DNA of 64,000 bases from Acetobacter aceti NBRC 14818 (GTDB lineage Bacteria; Pseudomonadota; Alphaproteobacteria; Acetobacterales; Acetobacteraceae): NCBI RefSeq assembly GCF_000193495.2, contig NZ_AP023410.1, positions 2,170,001 through 2,234,000 on the forward strand, in the 5' to 3' direction. How positions within the stretch are numbered: position 1 is the first letter of the stretch; each line of letters opens with the position of its first letter. Under the pieces are notes generated by a model. It worked only from the letters and a program-made list of their open reading frames with translations. It made no database searches and was not told the origin of the DNA. This document shows positions 1 through 7,819 of the stretch, one piece after another. A program made the position numbers and the translations under genes.

Positions 1-1546
1 GCTGGGCCTGCGACATGACCGCCAGCCCCAGCACGCTCACGCCGACACCGATATGCGCCAGAGCCGCGCCGAACGCGGAGCGTGGCAGGGACTTCGCCCG
101 CTGGATGCTCTGCGAAAACGACACGCGGAACAGCGCCAGACGACCGGCAATGTCTGTCAGGCTGGAACCGATGATCCATACCGCCATCGTCGCACACAGG
201 ATTGGCAGCACGCCCGCAAGCCCGATCACCGTCACGACGAACGCGGCCAGCGTGGCCAGCGCCGCGACCCACAGGCGCCTGAGAACCGGCCAGAGCTGCG
301 CCCGCTTCCACGGCAGCATTGGTCCGAACCCCATGAAGGTGAACAGCGGGATGGCCAGAGGAATGGTGGCCGCGTCAAAGAAGGGCTTGCCGACCGAGAT
401 CGTCTTGCCGAACAGCAGCGACATGAACGGCGGATACATCGTGCCGGTCAGCACCACGGCGCAGATCGAGCACAGCAGGATGTTGTTCAGCACCAGCGAG
501 CCTTCCCGCGAGACCGGGGCGAACAGGCCGCCGCTGGTCAGAGACGGAGCACGCCATGCGAACAGCGCCAGCGATCCGCCGATGACCAGTCCCAGCAGGG
601 CGAGAATGAAGATGCCGCGCGCCGGGTCCTGCGCGAAGGCGTGAACCGAATTGAGGATACCTGAACGCACGAGGAATGTGCCGGAGAGCGAGAAGGAGAA
701 GGTGCCAATAGCCAGCAGAACGGTCCAGATCTTCAGCGCCTCACGCTTCTCGACCACGATGGCGGAGTGCATCAGCGCCGTGCCGGACAGCCACGGAATC
801 AGCGAGGCGTTCTCCACCGGGTCCCAGAACCAGTAACCGCCCCAGCCGAGCACATAATAGGACCACCATGACCCAAGCGCGATGCCGCAGGTCAGGAAGC
901 ACCACGCCGCCACGGCCCACGGACGCACCCAGCGCCCCCATGCCGCATCGACGCGCCCTTCCATCAGCGCGGCAATGGCGAAGGCGAACGGCACGGCGAA
1001 TCCGACATAGCCGGTGTAGAGAATCGGCGGATGGAACGCGAGGCCGGGGTCCTGCAACAGTGGGTTCATGCCCTGTCCGTCGAGCGGTGCGGGCCAGACC
1101 CGGTCGAACGGATCAGAGGTCGTCAGGCAGAACAGTTCGAACCCGGCGGCCACGCCACCCAGCACACCGATCACCCGCGCCCGCAGGGCCGATGGCAGAT
1201 TACGACCGAACGCCGCCACCGCTGCACCGCAGATGCCGAGAATCAGCGCCCAGAGCAGGATGGACCCTTCATGGTTTCCCCAGACGCCGGTGATCTTGTA
1301 GAGCAGCGGCTTGGTCACCGAGCTGTTCTCAAGGATGTTGGCCACCGAGAAGTCGTTGGTCACCGCTGCATTCACAAGGCAGAGGAAGGAGGCGACCAGC
1401 GCGATGAGCTGCCCCAGCGCCAGACCGGGGGCGAGCGCCATCAGGCGACGGTCTCGCCTGCGTGCGCCCAGCACCGGCAGGATAGCCTGCGCCAGCGCGA
1501 AGACGCAGGCCAGCGCCAGCGCGAAACGACCAAGTTCGGGGCTCAT
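1..1546 (-). CDS. ccmF: Cytochrome c-type biogenesis protein CcmF (partial)
   Basis: Haem lyase subunit of the system I cytochrome c maturation machinery; it sits in the inner membrane and helps attach haem to apocytochrome c. Translating the minus strand from the ATG at 1546 gives MSPELGRFALALACVFALAQ and then a continuous, very hydrophobic frame to the window edge. It contains the tryptophan-rich WWD signature (GWGGYWFWDPVENASLIPW) typical of the CcmF/CcmC family, roughly 230 residues in. The C-terminal part lies outside the window. It is the last gene seen of a leftward ccmC-D-E-F order, 139 bp after ccmE, and that gap holds a repeat element. Identification is secure; only the C-terminus is unseen. 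Confidence 0.95.
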   Translation of the reverse strand, partial: MSPELGRFALALACVFALAQAILPVLGARRRDRRLMALAPGLALGQLIALVASFLCLVNAAVTNDFSVANILENSSVTKPLLYKITGVWGNHEGSILLWALILGICGAAVAAFGRNLPSALRARVIGVLGGVAAGFELFCLTTSDPFDRVWPAPLDGQGMNPLLQDPGLAFHPPILYTGYVGFAVPFAFAIAALMEGRVDAAWGRWVRPWAVAAWCFLTCGIALGSWWSYYVLGWGGYWFWDPVENASLIPWLSGTALMHSAIVVEKREALKIWTVLLAIGTFSFSLSGTFLVRSGILNSVHAFAQDPARGIFILALLGLVIGGSLALFAWRAPSLTSGGLFAPVSREGSLVLNNILLCSICAVVLTGTMYPPFMSLLFGKTISVGKPFFDAATIPLAIPLFTFMGFGPMLPWKRAQLWPVLRRLWVAALATLAAFVVTVIGLAGVLPILCATMAVWIIGSSLTDIAGRLALFRVSFSQSIQRAKSLPRSAFGAALAHIGVGVSVLGLAVMSQAQ

Positions 1547-1582
1547 ACGGCCTCACTTCTCTTTTTGGATATACCGGGAATA

Positions 1583-1628
1583 GGGGCTCTGCCCCTTGGC
1601 CCCCGCCAAAGGCTCACCTTTGGAAACC
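1583..1628. repeat. Intergenic palindromic repeat, family A copy 1
   Basis: Short element in the ccmE-ccmF gap. It has a GGGGCTCTGCCCC palindrome followed by CCGCCAAAGG, a short loop and CCTTTGGAAACC. The same design recurs at 39861, 43312, 50168, 52466 and 55776, always between genes. Confidence 0.75.
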
Positions 1629-1685
1629 GTGCATGAAATTGAATCGGGTAGAGGTTGCTCTTGGAAAGCAGACGGAGGGAAGGCA

Positions 1686-2201
1686 TCAGTTCTTCCCGGC
1701 CGCCGCTGTATCCTTGCCGGTCATGGCGTTCCAGCTTGCAGCATCGGGTGGAGGACCGAATTTCGGGTTCCATTTCCCCGATTTCTGCAACGCTTCCGCC
1801 ACTTCCTTCGGCATGTAGGTCTCATCATGCTTGGCCAGCACTTCCGACGCCACGAAGGTCTTGTCAGGCTCCAGAGAGCCCACGGCCACCACGCTCTGCC
1901 CCTCGCGGAACAAGTCCGGCAGGATGCCCTCGAAGCGCACGGTCACAGCGGCCTGACCGTCCGTCACCTGAAACAGGTTGATGGGCGTTTCGCCCTGACG
2001 CTCACGCTTCACCGATCCCGCCACGACCATGCCGCCAAGCCGGATCGTGCGATCCGCTGCGGGCGGATGGTCCACCACCTGAGAGGGGGCCATGAAAAGC
2101 TGGATATTGGAGGAAAAGGCCGAAAGCGTCAGACCGGCGGCTGTGCCCAGTCCGGCGACACAGGCGATGACAAGCCAGAGACGGCGGGTCTTGCGTTTCA
2201 T
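1686..2201 (-). CDS. ccmE: Cytochrome c maturation haem chaperone CcmE
   Basis: Periplasmic haem chaperone that covalently binds haem and hands it to the CcmF lyase. The 171-residue protein has an N-terminal membrane anchor (about residues 7-28), then the OB-fold domain. The haem-binding signature is visible as LAKHDETYMP, giving His125 as the covalent haem ligand and Tyr129 as the axial ligand by family homology. The ATG overlaps the ccmD stop (ATGA), so the two are probably translationally coupled. The C-terminal tail after about residue 140 is variable, as is usual for the family. Confidence 0.96.
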   Translation of the reverse strand: MKRKTRRLWLVIACVAGLGTAAGLTLSAFSSNIQLFMAPSQVVDHPPAADRTIRLGGMVVAGSVKRERQGETPINLFQVTDGQAAVTVRFEGILPDLFREGQSVVAVGSLEPDKTFVASEVLAKHDETYMPKEVAEALQKSGKWNPKFGPPPDAASWNAMTGKDTAAAGKN

Positions 2202-2368
2202 GCGCGTTGTCCTCCCTGTGTCGCACTCTGGGCCCGGCCACGTGCAGCTTCCAGCGAGGCCAGTTTCAACCGGTCACGCTTCAGGCGCAGTGCTGCGCCA
2301 ACGGACAGGATGACGGCCAGACTGCCCGCCAGCCCGTAGGACGCCAGAATATAAGGCAGGTGGGTCAT
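2198..2368 (-). CDS. ccmD: Haem exporter protein CcmD
   Basis: Small membrane protein of 56 residues that in the known system helps release holo-CcmE from the CcmABC complex. It starts MTHLPYILASYGLAG, has one transmembrane segment (about 7-27) and a basic charged tail (RLKRDRLK), the standard CcmD layout. It is set by its position between ccmC and ccmE, with ATGA overlaps on both sides (2365-2368 and 2198-2201). A longer frame runs further upstream but is only the shadow of ccmC. Confidence 0.9.
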   Translation of the reverse strand: MTHLPYILASYGLAGSLAVILSVGAALRLKRDRLKLASLEAARGRAQSATQGGQRA

Positions 2369-3162
2369 GCGGATGCTTCCCCGGATGAAGCCCGACGCGG
2401 GCTTGAGAGTAGACTGCGAATACGGCTTTCCATCACACCGGCCCGGAGACGCGCAACAACAATCGCCGCAAAGCCCAGCGTGAACCCCAGTGTGGAAATC
2501 AGCAGCGGCCAGAGCATGGTCTGGGACATGGTCGGCGCGCCGGTCAGGGTGATGCTGGCGGGCTGATGCAGTGTGTTCCACCACTGCACGCTGAACTTGA
2601 TGATCGGCAGATCCACGGCTCCGGCCAGCGCCAGAATGGCCGCCGCACGATAGCCACGTTGCTGGTCGTCGAAAGCGTGGATCAAGGCGATGTGCCCGAG
2701 ATAGAGAAAGAACAGCACCAGCACGGAGGTCAGCCGGGCGTCCCACACCCACCATGTGCCCCACATCGGTTTGCCCCACAGGGAGCCGGTCGCCAGACAG
2801 GTCGCCGTCACGCAAGCGCCGACCGGTCCGATCTCGACGGCGGCGAGATCGGCGAGCGGGTGCTTCCAGACCAGAGACAGCACCGAACAGACGGCCAGCG
2901 CGAAATAGCCCGAGGACGACAGCCAGGCGCACGGGACATGCACATACATGATGCGCACCGAATCACCCTGCTGCCAGTCGGCAGGAGAGAAGAACAGCCC
3001 CCAGCCCAGCCCGATCAGCGTGATGATCACGGCGGACCATGTCAGCCAGGGCTGAATCCTGTCGCCCAGACGCAGGAAGCGGCCGGGGTTGGCATAGCGG
3101 TGAAACAGGGCTCCGGCCCGCTCTGTCAGTGTCGGCGTCGCGCTCAAGGTCCGTCCGTTCAT
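2365..3162 (-). CDS. ccmC: Haem exporter / haem handling protein CcmC
   Basis: Inner-membrane protein that delivers haem to CcmE. The 265 residues carry six probable membrane segments. The WWD signature is at about residues 129-146 (WGKPMWGTWWVWDARLTS), and a candidate haem-ligand His lies in YVHVP at 75, with a second in the WWNTLHQP loop. It is the first visible gene of the leftward ccmCDEF run; ccmA and ccmB are not in the window upstream. The ATG at 3162 has no strong competing start. Confidence 0.96.
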   Translation of the reverse strand: MNGRTLSATPTLTERAGALFHRYANPGRFLRLGDRIQPWLTWSAVIITLIGLGWGLFFSPADWQQGDSVRIMYVHVPCAWLSSSGYFALAVCSVLSLVWKHPLADLAAVEIGPVGACVTATCLATGSLWGKPMWGTWWVWDARLTSVLVLFFLYLGHIALIHAFDDQQRGYRAAAILALAGAVDLPIIKFSVQWWNTLHQPASITLTGAPTMSQTMLWPLLISTLGFTLGFAAIVVARLRAGVMESRIRSLLSSPRRASSGEASA

Positions 3163-3363
3163 TGGCAGGGCGCATCATTACGCCCATGTGGGTAAACCAT
3201 TCCTTATGGCGCACCGCCCGCGAGCACGGAAGACGGCACGCAATCAGGCCCTGATGATCATGCAGGGGGTCGTGCGGGCTGTCTTCCTACACTATCATGC
3301 GGATATTGGCACGGGGTGCCCGCTGCATGGGCGGCACTCCCTCATTTCAACCCGGAGCCTCCT

Positions 3364-3657
3364 ATGCTGTTCGCCATCATCTGCACCGACAAACCCGGCC
3401 AGTTCGAAACCCGCTCGGCCACGCGGCCGGATCACCTCGCCTTTCTCAAGACCTATGTCGACCGCATCCAGTTCGCCGGCCCGATGATGGGACCGGACGG
3501 CAAGCCCTCAGGCAGCATCGTCATGCTGGAAGCCGCCGACAAGGCCGAGGCCGAAGGCTTCGCCGCCGCTGACCCCTATGCAAAGGTCGGTCTGTTCGAG
3601 AGCGTGGTCATCCGTCCGCTGCGCACGGTTTTCCGTGATGGAAAACTGGCGGAATGA
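3364..3657 (+). CDS. YciI family protein
   Basis: Small 97-residue ferredoxin-like-fold protein of the YciI family, whose cellular role is not well defined. The start MLFAIICTDKPG is chosen because GGAG at 3354-3357 is well placed and the family normally begins here; an in-frame upstream ATG at 3316 lacks such a site. The RPDHLAFLKTY and GPMMGPDGKPSGS stretches match the family, in which a conserved His/Asp pair lies near the pocket. It overlaps the next gene by ATGA, so the two form a translationally coupled pair. Confidence 0.88.
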   Translation: MLFAIICTDKPGQFETRSATRPDHLAFLKTYVDRIQFAGPMMGPDGKPSGSIVMLEAADKAEAEGFAAADPYAKVGLFESVVIRPLRTVFRDGKLAE

Positions 3658-4070
3658 GCCGGAGCTACTGGCTGGTCAAATCGGAACCCGACGCCTTCTC
3701 CTGGGATGAGCAGGTCGCCAACGGTGTCGAGCCGTGGACCGGCGTGCGCAATCATCAAGCCAAGAAAAACCTCGCCGCCATGAAGAAAGGCGACCGCGCG
3801 TTCTTCTATCACTCCAATGTCGGACGTGAGATTGTCGGCGTGGTCGAGATCGTGAAGGAAGCCTATCCGGACCCGTCAGCCGAAAGCGGGTCATGGGTCT
3901 GTGTGGATGTGAAGGCCGTCGGCCCCATGCCGCGCCCGGTGACGCTCGCGGAGATCAAGGCCTCCCCCGAACTGGCCGAGCTTGCTCTGGTCCGGCAGTC
4001 CCGTCTTTCCGTCGTGCCTGTGTCGGAAGAACACTGGAACATCCTGTGCGGGATGGGCGACTGGACGTGA
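3654..4070 (+). CDS. EVE domain-containing protein
   Basis: A 138-residue protein of the EVE (PUA-like) family, homologous to human THYN1. EVE domains are thought to recognise modified bases in nucleic acids. It begins with the family hallmark YWLVKSEPDAFSW and includes WTGVRNHQAKKNL and GDRAFFYHSN, the usual pocket motifs. It is coupled to the YciI gene by a 4-base overlap, an arrangement common in alphaproteobacteria. The target is not deducible from the sequence. Confidence 0.92.
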   Translation: MSRSYWLVKSEPDAFSWDEQVANGVEPWTGVRNHQAKKNLAAMKKGDRAFFYHSNVGREIVGVVEIVKEAYPDPSAESGSWVCVDVKAVGPMPRPVTLAEIKASPELAELALVRQSRLSVVPVSEEHWNILCGMGDWT

Positions 4071-4258
4071 AGCCCCCTCTTCCTTCGCCTTTCAAGGAAC
4101 TGACTTTACCCAAGGCAACCGATCAACTCTTTAGTCATACAGGCTCACCAGAAACACTTTGTTGCAGCACCGTATGACAAAGAGCCGAACATATCCCGGA
4201 GCGTGGTTAAATGAGACAAATCACTTCAAACCACACTCAAGACCAACCAAAAATATAC

Positions 4259-4900
4259 TTAATCGCTGATTTTTACCGTGTATATCTGAGCCAAAGGGGC
4301 CTGCAATATATGCATTTTTTGGGAAAAAATATTCAGAAAAGCATCAATAGCAATTTTGGGAGTTTTCAAAGGATTGGCTTCTTCATTGACTGACTCCCGC
4401 CACAAATAATCATCAAATATAAGAACACCGCCAGGTTTCAGCAATTTAAAGCTCATTACAGCATCCATCAGAACATCATGAGCCTGATGCGATCCATCCA
4501 CGTAAATCATATCAAAGTAATTTTTTCCGACAGATGTGATCAAATGCGCCAGAAGAAAATCACTCGTCCCTTTGGACTTGTGCATGGATACTTTATTTTT
4601 TGATTTTTTAATAGAAATATTTACATTAGAATCAAACCTTTCTTCAACGCTTGTCATATTTATATTCTGATTTTTATGCTCGACGCCCCCCTCCCAGGTA
4701 TCCACACAGTAAACTTCGATGTCTTTATGTTGAGAGGCACAATCAATGGCAAAACAGGTGCTACGCCCTTCATATGATCCGATTTCAAGAATTTTTTCAG
4801 GCTTTAAGTTTGTAATGATCTGATTCCACACAGGCTCATTAGAAACAAACCAATCATTAGAATAAACATAATTTTCCGCCACCAAAAATCTCCACTGCAA
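4259..4900 (-). CDS. Class I SAM-dependent methyltransferase
   Basis: A 213-residue protein with a Rossmann methyltransferase fold of the Methyltransf_24 type. Motif I is KILEIGSYEGRST (about residues 36-48). An acidic strand end (VYCVDTWEGG), IYVDGSHQAHDV and GGVLIFDDYLW match the class found in sugar- and glycan-modifying methyltransferases. The gene is strikingly AT-rich next to its neighbours, with many AAA and ATT codons, and is flanked by AT-rich spacers, which suggests horizontal gain. The substrate is unknown. It is probably transcribed alone. Confidence 0.82.
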   Translation of the reverse strand: MQWRFLVAENYVYSNDWFVSNEPVWNQIITNLKPEKILEIGSYEGRSTCFAIDCASQHKDIEVYCVDTWEGGVEHKNQNINMTSVEERFDSNVNISIKKSKNKVSMHKSKGTSDFLLAHLITSVGKNYFDMIYVDGSHQAHDVLMDAVMSFKLLKPGGVLIFDDYLWRESVNEEANPLKTPKIAIDAFLNIFSQKMHILQAPLAQIYTVKISD

Positions 4901-5228
4901 TACTTAAAGGAATCTTTCCTTCTTACATTTTATCCAAAACCATTTAACATTTAGTTTCTCAATATTTATTTCGAAACACACCACGCAAACCGTTTAAATT
5001 ATATATTCTAAACCAAGCTTCATACCCTACTGTAAATACAAATCCGCTCGCACATTATTTTGTTACATTTTTTAAGCAGGGAGACCTGCACCGCTAAAAA
5101 ACAAAATATGTCATAAAATGTAACAATATCTACAAATGCTAGTCACGCGCTTCGTTAAAAGCAGAGGCTGGTCTACTGTCTGCCGGTTTGTTCGCTGACC
5201 CGGAACAAACGGTCACACAGGAAGCAGA
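4901..5228. other. AT-rich intergenic region between divergent genes
   Basis: About 330 bp separating the leftward methyltransferase from the rightward glycoside hydrolase. It is very AT-rich and must hold both promoters. No tRNA, repeat or convincing operator was recognised. The AT-rich character continues from the methyltransferase and ends near 5160. Confidence 0.6.
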
Positions 5229-6668
5229 ATGACGATCGCTCGTAAATCCCGACTTTGCGCAGTGAGCCTGATACTTGCAGGTCTCTCCTCTCAGGCACAG
5301 GCCAACCAGACAGCGGCCCCTCCCTCAGTCGTCAGAATGACCACGAGCGATCGCGCCATGGTTGATGACCTCGAGCACCGCACCTTCCTCTGGTTCTGGG
5401 AGGCGGCCGACCCACAGACCGGGCTGATCCCCGATCGCTATCCTTCCCCGCAGACCTTCGACAGCGTCGCGTCCATCGGGTTCGGTCTGACGGCCTACGG
5501 CATCGGAGCCGAGCGTCATTACATCACACGGGAGCAGGCGGCTGAACGGACTCTGACTACCCTGCGTTATCTGTCCCGCCTGCCGGAGAATGATTCAAAG
5601 GATCAGTCTTCCGGATTTCACGGGTTTTTCTACCACTTTCTCGATCCGAAAACCGGGCTGCGTCTGAATCCGGATATCGAACTATCCAGCATCGATACGG
5701 CGCTTCTCATGCAGGGCATTCTGTTTTCGCAGAGTTTCTATGACCGGAACACGCCGCAGGAAACGGAAATCCGCAATCTGGCAGATAGTCTTTACAAAAG
5801 GGTCGACTGGCAGTGGATGAAGCGTCCCGATAACCGCCTGAGCATGGGCTGGGGACCGGAGCATCAGTTCATCTCCAACTACTGGGAGGGCTACAGCGAA
5901 GGCATGATGGCCTACATTCTCGGGCTTGGTTCGCCCGAGCAGGATTATGCCCTGACCCCGGCCTCATGGAAGGCGTGGCTCAGCACCAATGACAAGCGCT
6001 GGGGTGAGTATTACGGCCAGACTTTTTTAAATTTCGCCCCGCTTTTCGGGCACCAGTACAGCCATGCCTGGATCGACTTCCGGGGCATTCAGGATGACTG
6101 GGTGCGTGGAAAAAGCGTTGATTATTTCGAGAACAGTCGGCGTGCAGCCTATGCCCAGCGCGCCTACGCCATGGCCAATCCCGGCGGATGGCACGATTAC
6201 AGTGCGACTGTCTGGGGACTGACCGCCTCCGATGGGCCCGGTGAAATCACGCAGAAGGTGGACGGCAAGGACAAGCGGTTCATGTCATATGTCGCTCGCG
6301 GAACAGGCCGTGATTATGTGCAGGATGACGGAACGATCGCACCGACGGCGGCTGTCGGTTCCATTGCCTTTGCGCCTGAAATCGTAATTCCCGCCATACG
6401 TGAGATGAAAAGCCGCTATGGAAAACAGGTTTACGGCAAATACGGTTTTGTAGACGCCTTCAATCCCAGCTTTCAGGATGGCAAAACATTCTGGTCCGAT
6501 CGTGAATATGTTGGAATCGATCAGGGGCCAATCCTGCTCATGATTGAAAACTGGCGGGACGGGTTTGTGTGGAATGTCATGAAGCACAATCCATATATCC
6601 GCACGGGTCTGCAGCGCGCCGGATTTTCCGGCGGGTGGCTGGAGACGAAAAACGCGCCGTCAGAATAA
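5229..6668 (+). CDS. Secreted glycoamylase-like (GH144-type) glycoside hydrolase
   Basis: A 479-residue exported protein with a signal peptide (cleavage probably after AQA, residue 25) and an (alpha/alpha)6-type glycoamylase domain (PF10091). This family includes GH144 endo-beta-1,2-glucanases, so a role in periplasmic beta-glucan breakdown is plausible but inferred. Visible features are RTFLWFWEAADPQTGLIPDR near the N-terminus, SSIDTALLMQG, and a C-terminal DQGPILLMIENWRDG, a conserved tail of the family. It is followed by a family B repeat and then a convergent outer-membrane protein gene. Confidence in the family is high; the substrate is uncertain. Confidence 0.85.
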   Translation: MTIARKSRLCAVSLILAGLSSQAQANQTAAPPSVVRMTTSDRAMVDDLEHRTFLWFWEAADPQTGLIPDRYPSPQTFDSVASIGFGLTAYGIGAERHYITREQAAERTLTTLRYLSRLPENDSKDQSSGFHGFFYHFLDPKTGLRLNPDIELSSIDTALLMQGILFSQSFYDRNTPQETEIRNLADSLYKRVDWQWMKRPDNRLSMGWGPEHQFISNYWEGYSEGMMAYILGLGSPEQDYALTPASWKAWLSTNDKRWGEYYGQTFLNFAPLFGHQYSHAWIDFRGIQDDWVRGKSVDYFENSRRAAYAQRAYAMANPGGWHDYSATVWGLTASDGPGEITQKVDGKDKRFMSYVARGTGRDYVQDDGTIAPTAAVGSIAFAPEIVIPAIREMKSRYGKQVYGKYGFVDAFNPSFQDGKTFWSDREYVGIDQGPILLMIENWRDGFVWNVMKHNPYIRTGLQRAGFSGGWLETKNAPSE

Positions 6669-6680
6669 CAGGCTTGCAGA

Positions 6681-6749
6681 GCGTCGTCTTTTTTCGGAAA
6701 GGCGATGCTCACTGAAGCTTTTTGCAAAAAGCCTTACCAGAGACTTCAG
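6681..6749. repeat. Intergenic palindromic repeat, family B copy 1
   Basis: Contains GCGTCGTCTTTTTTCGGAAA and then GAAGCTTTTTGCAAAAAGCC followed by an ACCAGAGACTTC tail. It lies between convergent genes and can form a stem with a T-run, so it may work as a shared terminator. Related copies are at 21131, 47850, 52681 and 54461. Confidence 0.65.
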
Positions 6750-6779
6750 CTTTACTTAAAAGAGGTGTGTGAGCAGGCT

Positions 6780-7676
6780 TCAGGGCCAGAGGTAGAGCAG
6801 CTTGATGTAATAGGCGTTGCTTTCCGATGTGTCCCGCCCTTCCACGGAATGGCTGTACCGGGCTGTCAGACTGAAATCCCTGGCGATATTGAACATGATA
6901 CCGGTTCCAAGCGCGACCTCCCGGCTGTTCGAATCATCCAGATACCGGTCCGCCGTTCTGTCATAGGTGCCGGTCACATTCTGCCAGTCGAACGCAAGAA
7001 ACGGCTCGACAAGCTTGGTGGCTTTCCAGCTGAAACGCAGATTGCTGTAAAACACCACACCCGGAGAATAGCTGTGTTCTCCGGTCTTGTGCTTCGTTGC
7101 GCCGACAACCGTTCCGGCGTCACCATCGAAACTGAAATGCTTCCATTCATAATCAAAGATAAGGCTGGAAATGTTCGACCAGTACCCCGGTGTCAGCGAA
7201 TCCCGTGTGCCGGAATTGGTCTGCATGAAGGTCTGGATACCGAACGTGCTGTGTGAATTCGGCTTGAACCACGCAGCCGGTCCCACAATCGTCGGGCCAA
7301 GGCCGCCATAGTTGGTGCCGTTGGAAAGATTGTAGCTCTCCGTCTGGATAAGCTCAAAAGCAAAGCCGACATGGGGAATGGCGTCAAACGTGCGGAAATG
7401 CACATATTTGGTCATGCCCGCCCAGGTATGGCTCCCTTCTCCCGGCTTACGCTGACCGCCGGAATTATAGTAGCTGCCGGCGGCATTGCCGTCGCCATAC
7501 TGCACCAGAACATTGAAGGGCTTGAAATCGACCGGCAGGTCATACTCGTGCGGACCAATGATCCCGAGCGTGACATCCGAAGCCTCGGCTGTCCTTGCAG
7601 GGACAAAGCTGAGTGTCGATGCAAAGACACACAACACCATACGACGGTGCCATGCGGCCCTTTCTGTGAAGTGCAT
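6780..7676 (-). CDS. Outer-membrane beta-barrel protein (Phenol_MetA_deg-like transporter)
   Basis: A 298-residue exported protein with a signal sequence (roughly residues 1-32, ending TAEAS) followed by alternating polar/hydrophobic strands. It resembles the MetA-pathway phenol-degradation (Phenol_MetA_deg/SphA-like) outer-membrane family. The last residues YIKLLYLWP are a typical terminal barrel strand with an aromatic residue close to the end. Function in these families is poorly defined; they are often linked to uptake of hydrophobic substrates. It converges on the glycoside hydrolase and lies downstream of, and on the same strand as, the PQQ dehydrogenase, separated by a hairpin. Confidence 0.7.
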   Translation of the reverse strand: MHFTERAAWHRRMVLCVFASTLSFVPARTAEASDVTLGIIGPHEYDLPVDFKPFNVLVQYGDGNAAGSYYNSGGQRKPGEGSHTWAGMTKYVHFRTFDAIPHVGFAFELIQTESYNLSNGTNYGGLGPTIVGPAAWFKPNSHSTFGIQTFMQTNSGTRDSLTPGYWSNISSLIFDYEWKHFSFDGDAGTVVGATKHKTGEHSYSPGVVFYSNLRFSWKATKLVEPFLAFDWQNVTGTYDRTADRYLDDSNSREVALGTGIMFNIARDFSLTARYSHSVEGRDTSESNAYYIKLLYLWP

Positions 7677-7770
7677 TGGTTTTATTCCGGAATAGCCGGG
7701 ACTGCATGAGCCACGCTCTGCGACTCATACAGTCCCTGTTGAAACCAGTTCAGAAAACAGGAGTGAAGAG

Positions 7771-7806
7771 GGGCAGAAGGCGTCGGCTGAGCCGTTCCTT
7801 CTGCCC
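7771..7806 (-). terminator. Hairpin downstream of the PQQ dehydrogenase gene
   Basis: GGGCAGAAGG (7771-7780) pairs perfectly with CCTTCTGCCC (7797-7806). It sits just after the stop of the leftward dehydrogenase gene. The T-tract on the minus strand is weak, so it may be a terminator or an mRNA-stabilising stem. Confidence 0.6.
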
Positions 7807-7819
7807 GTCCCAGCGCTTT

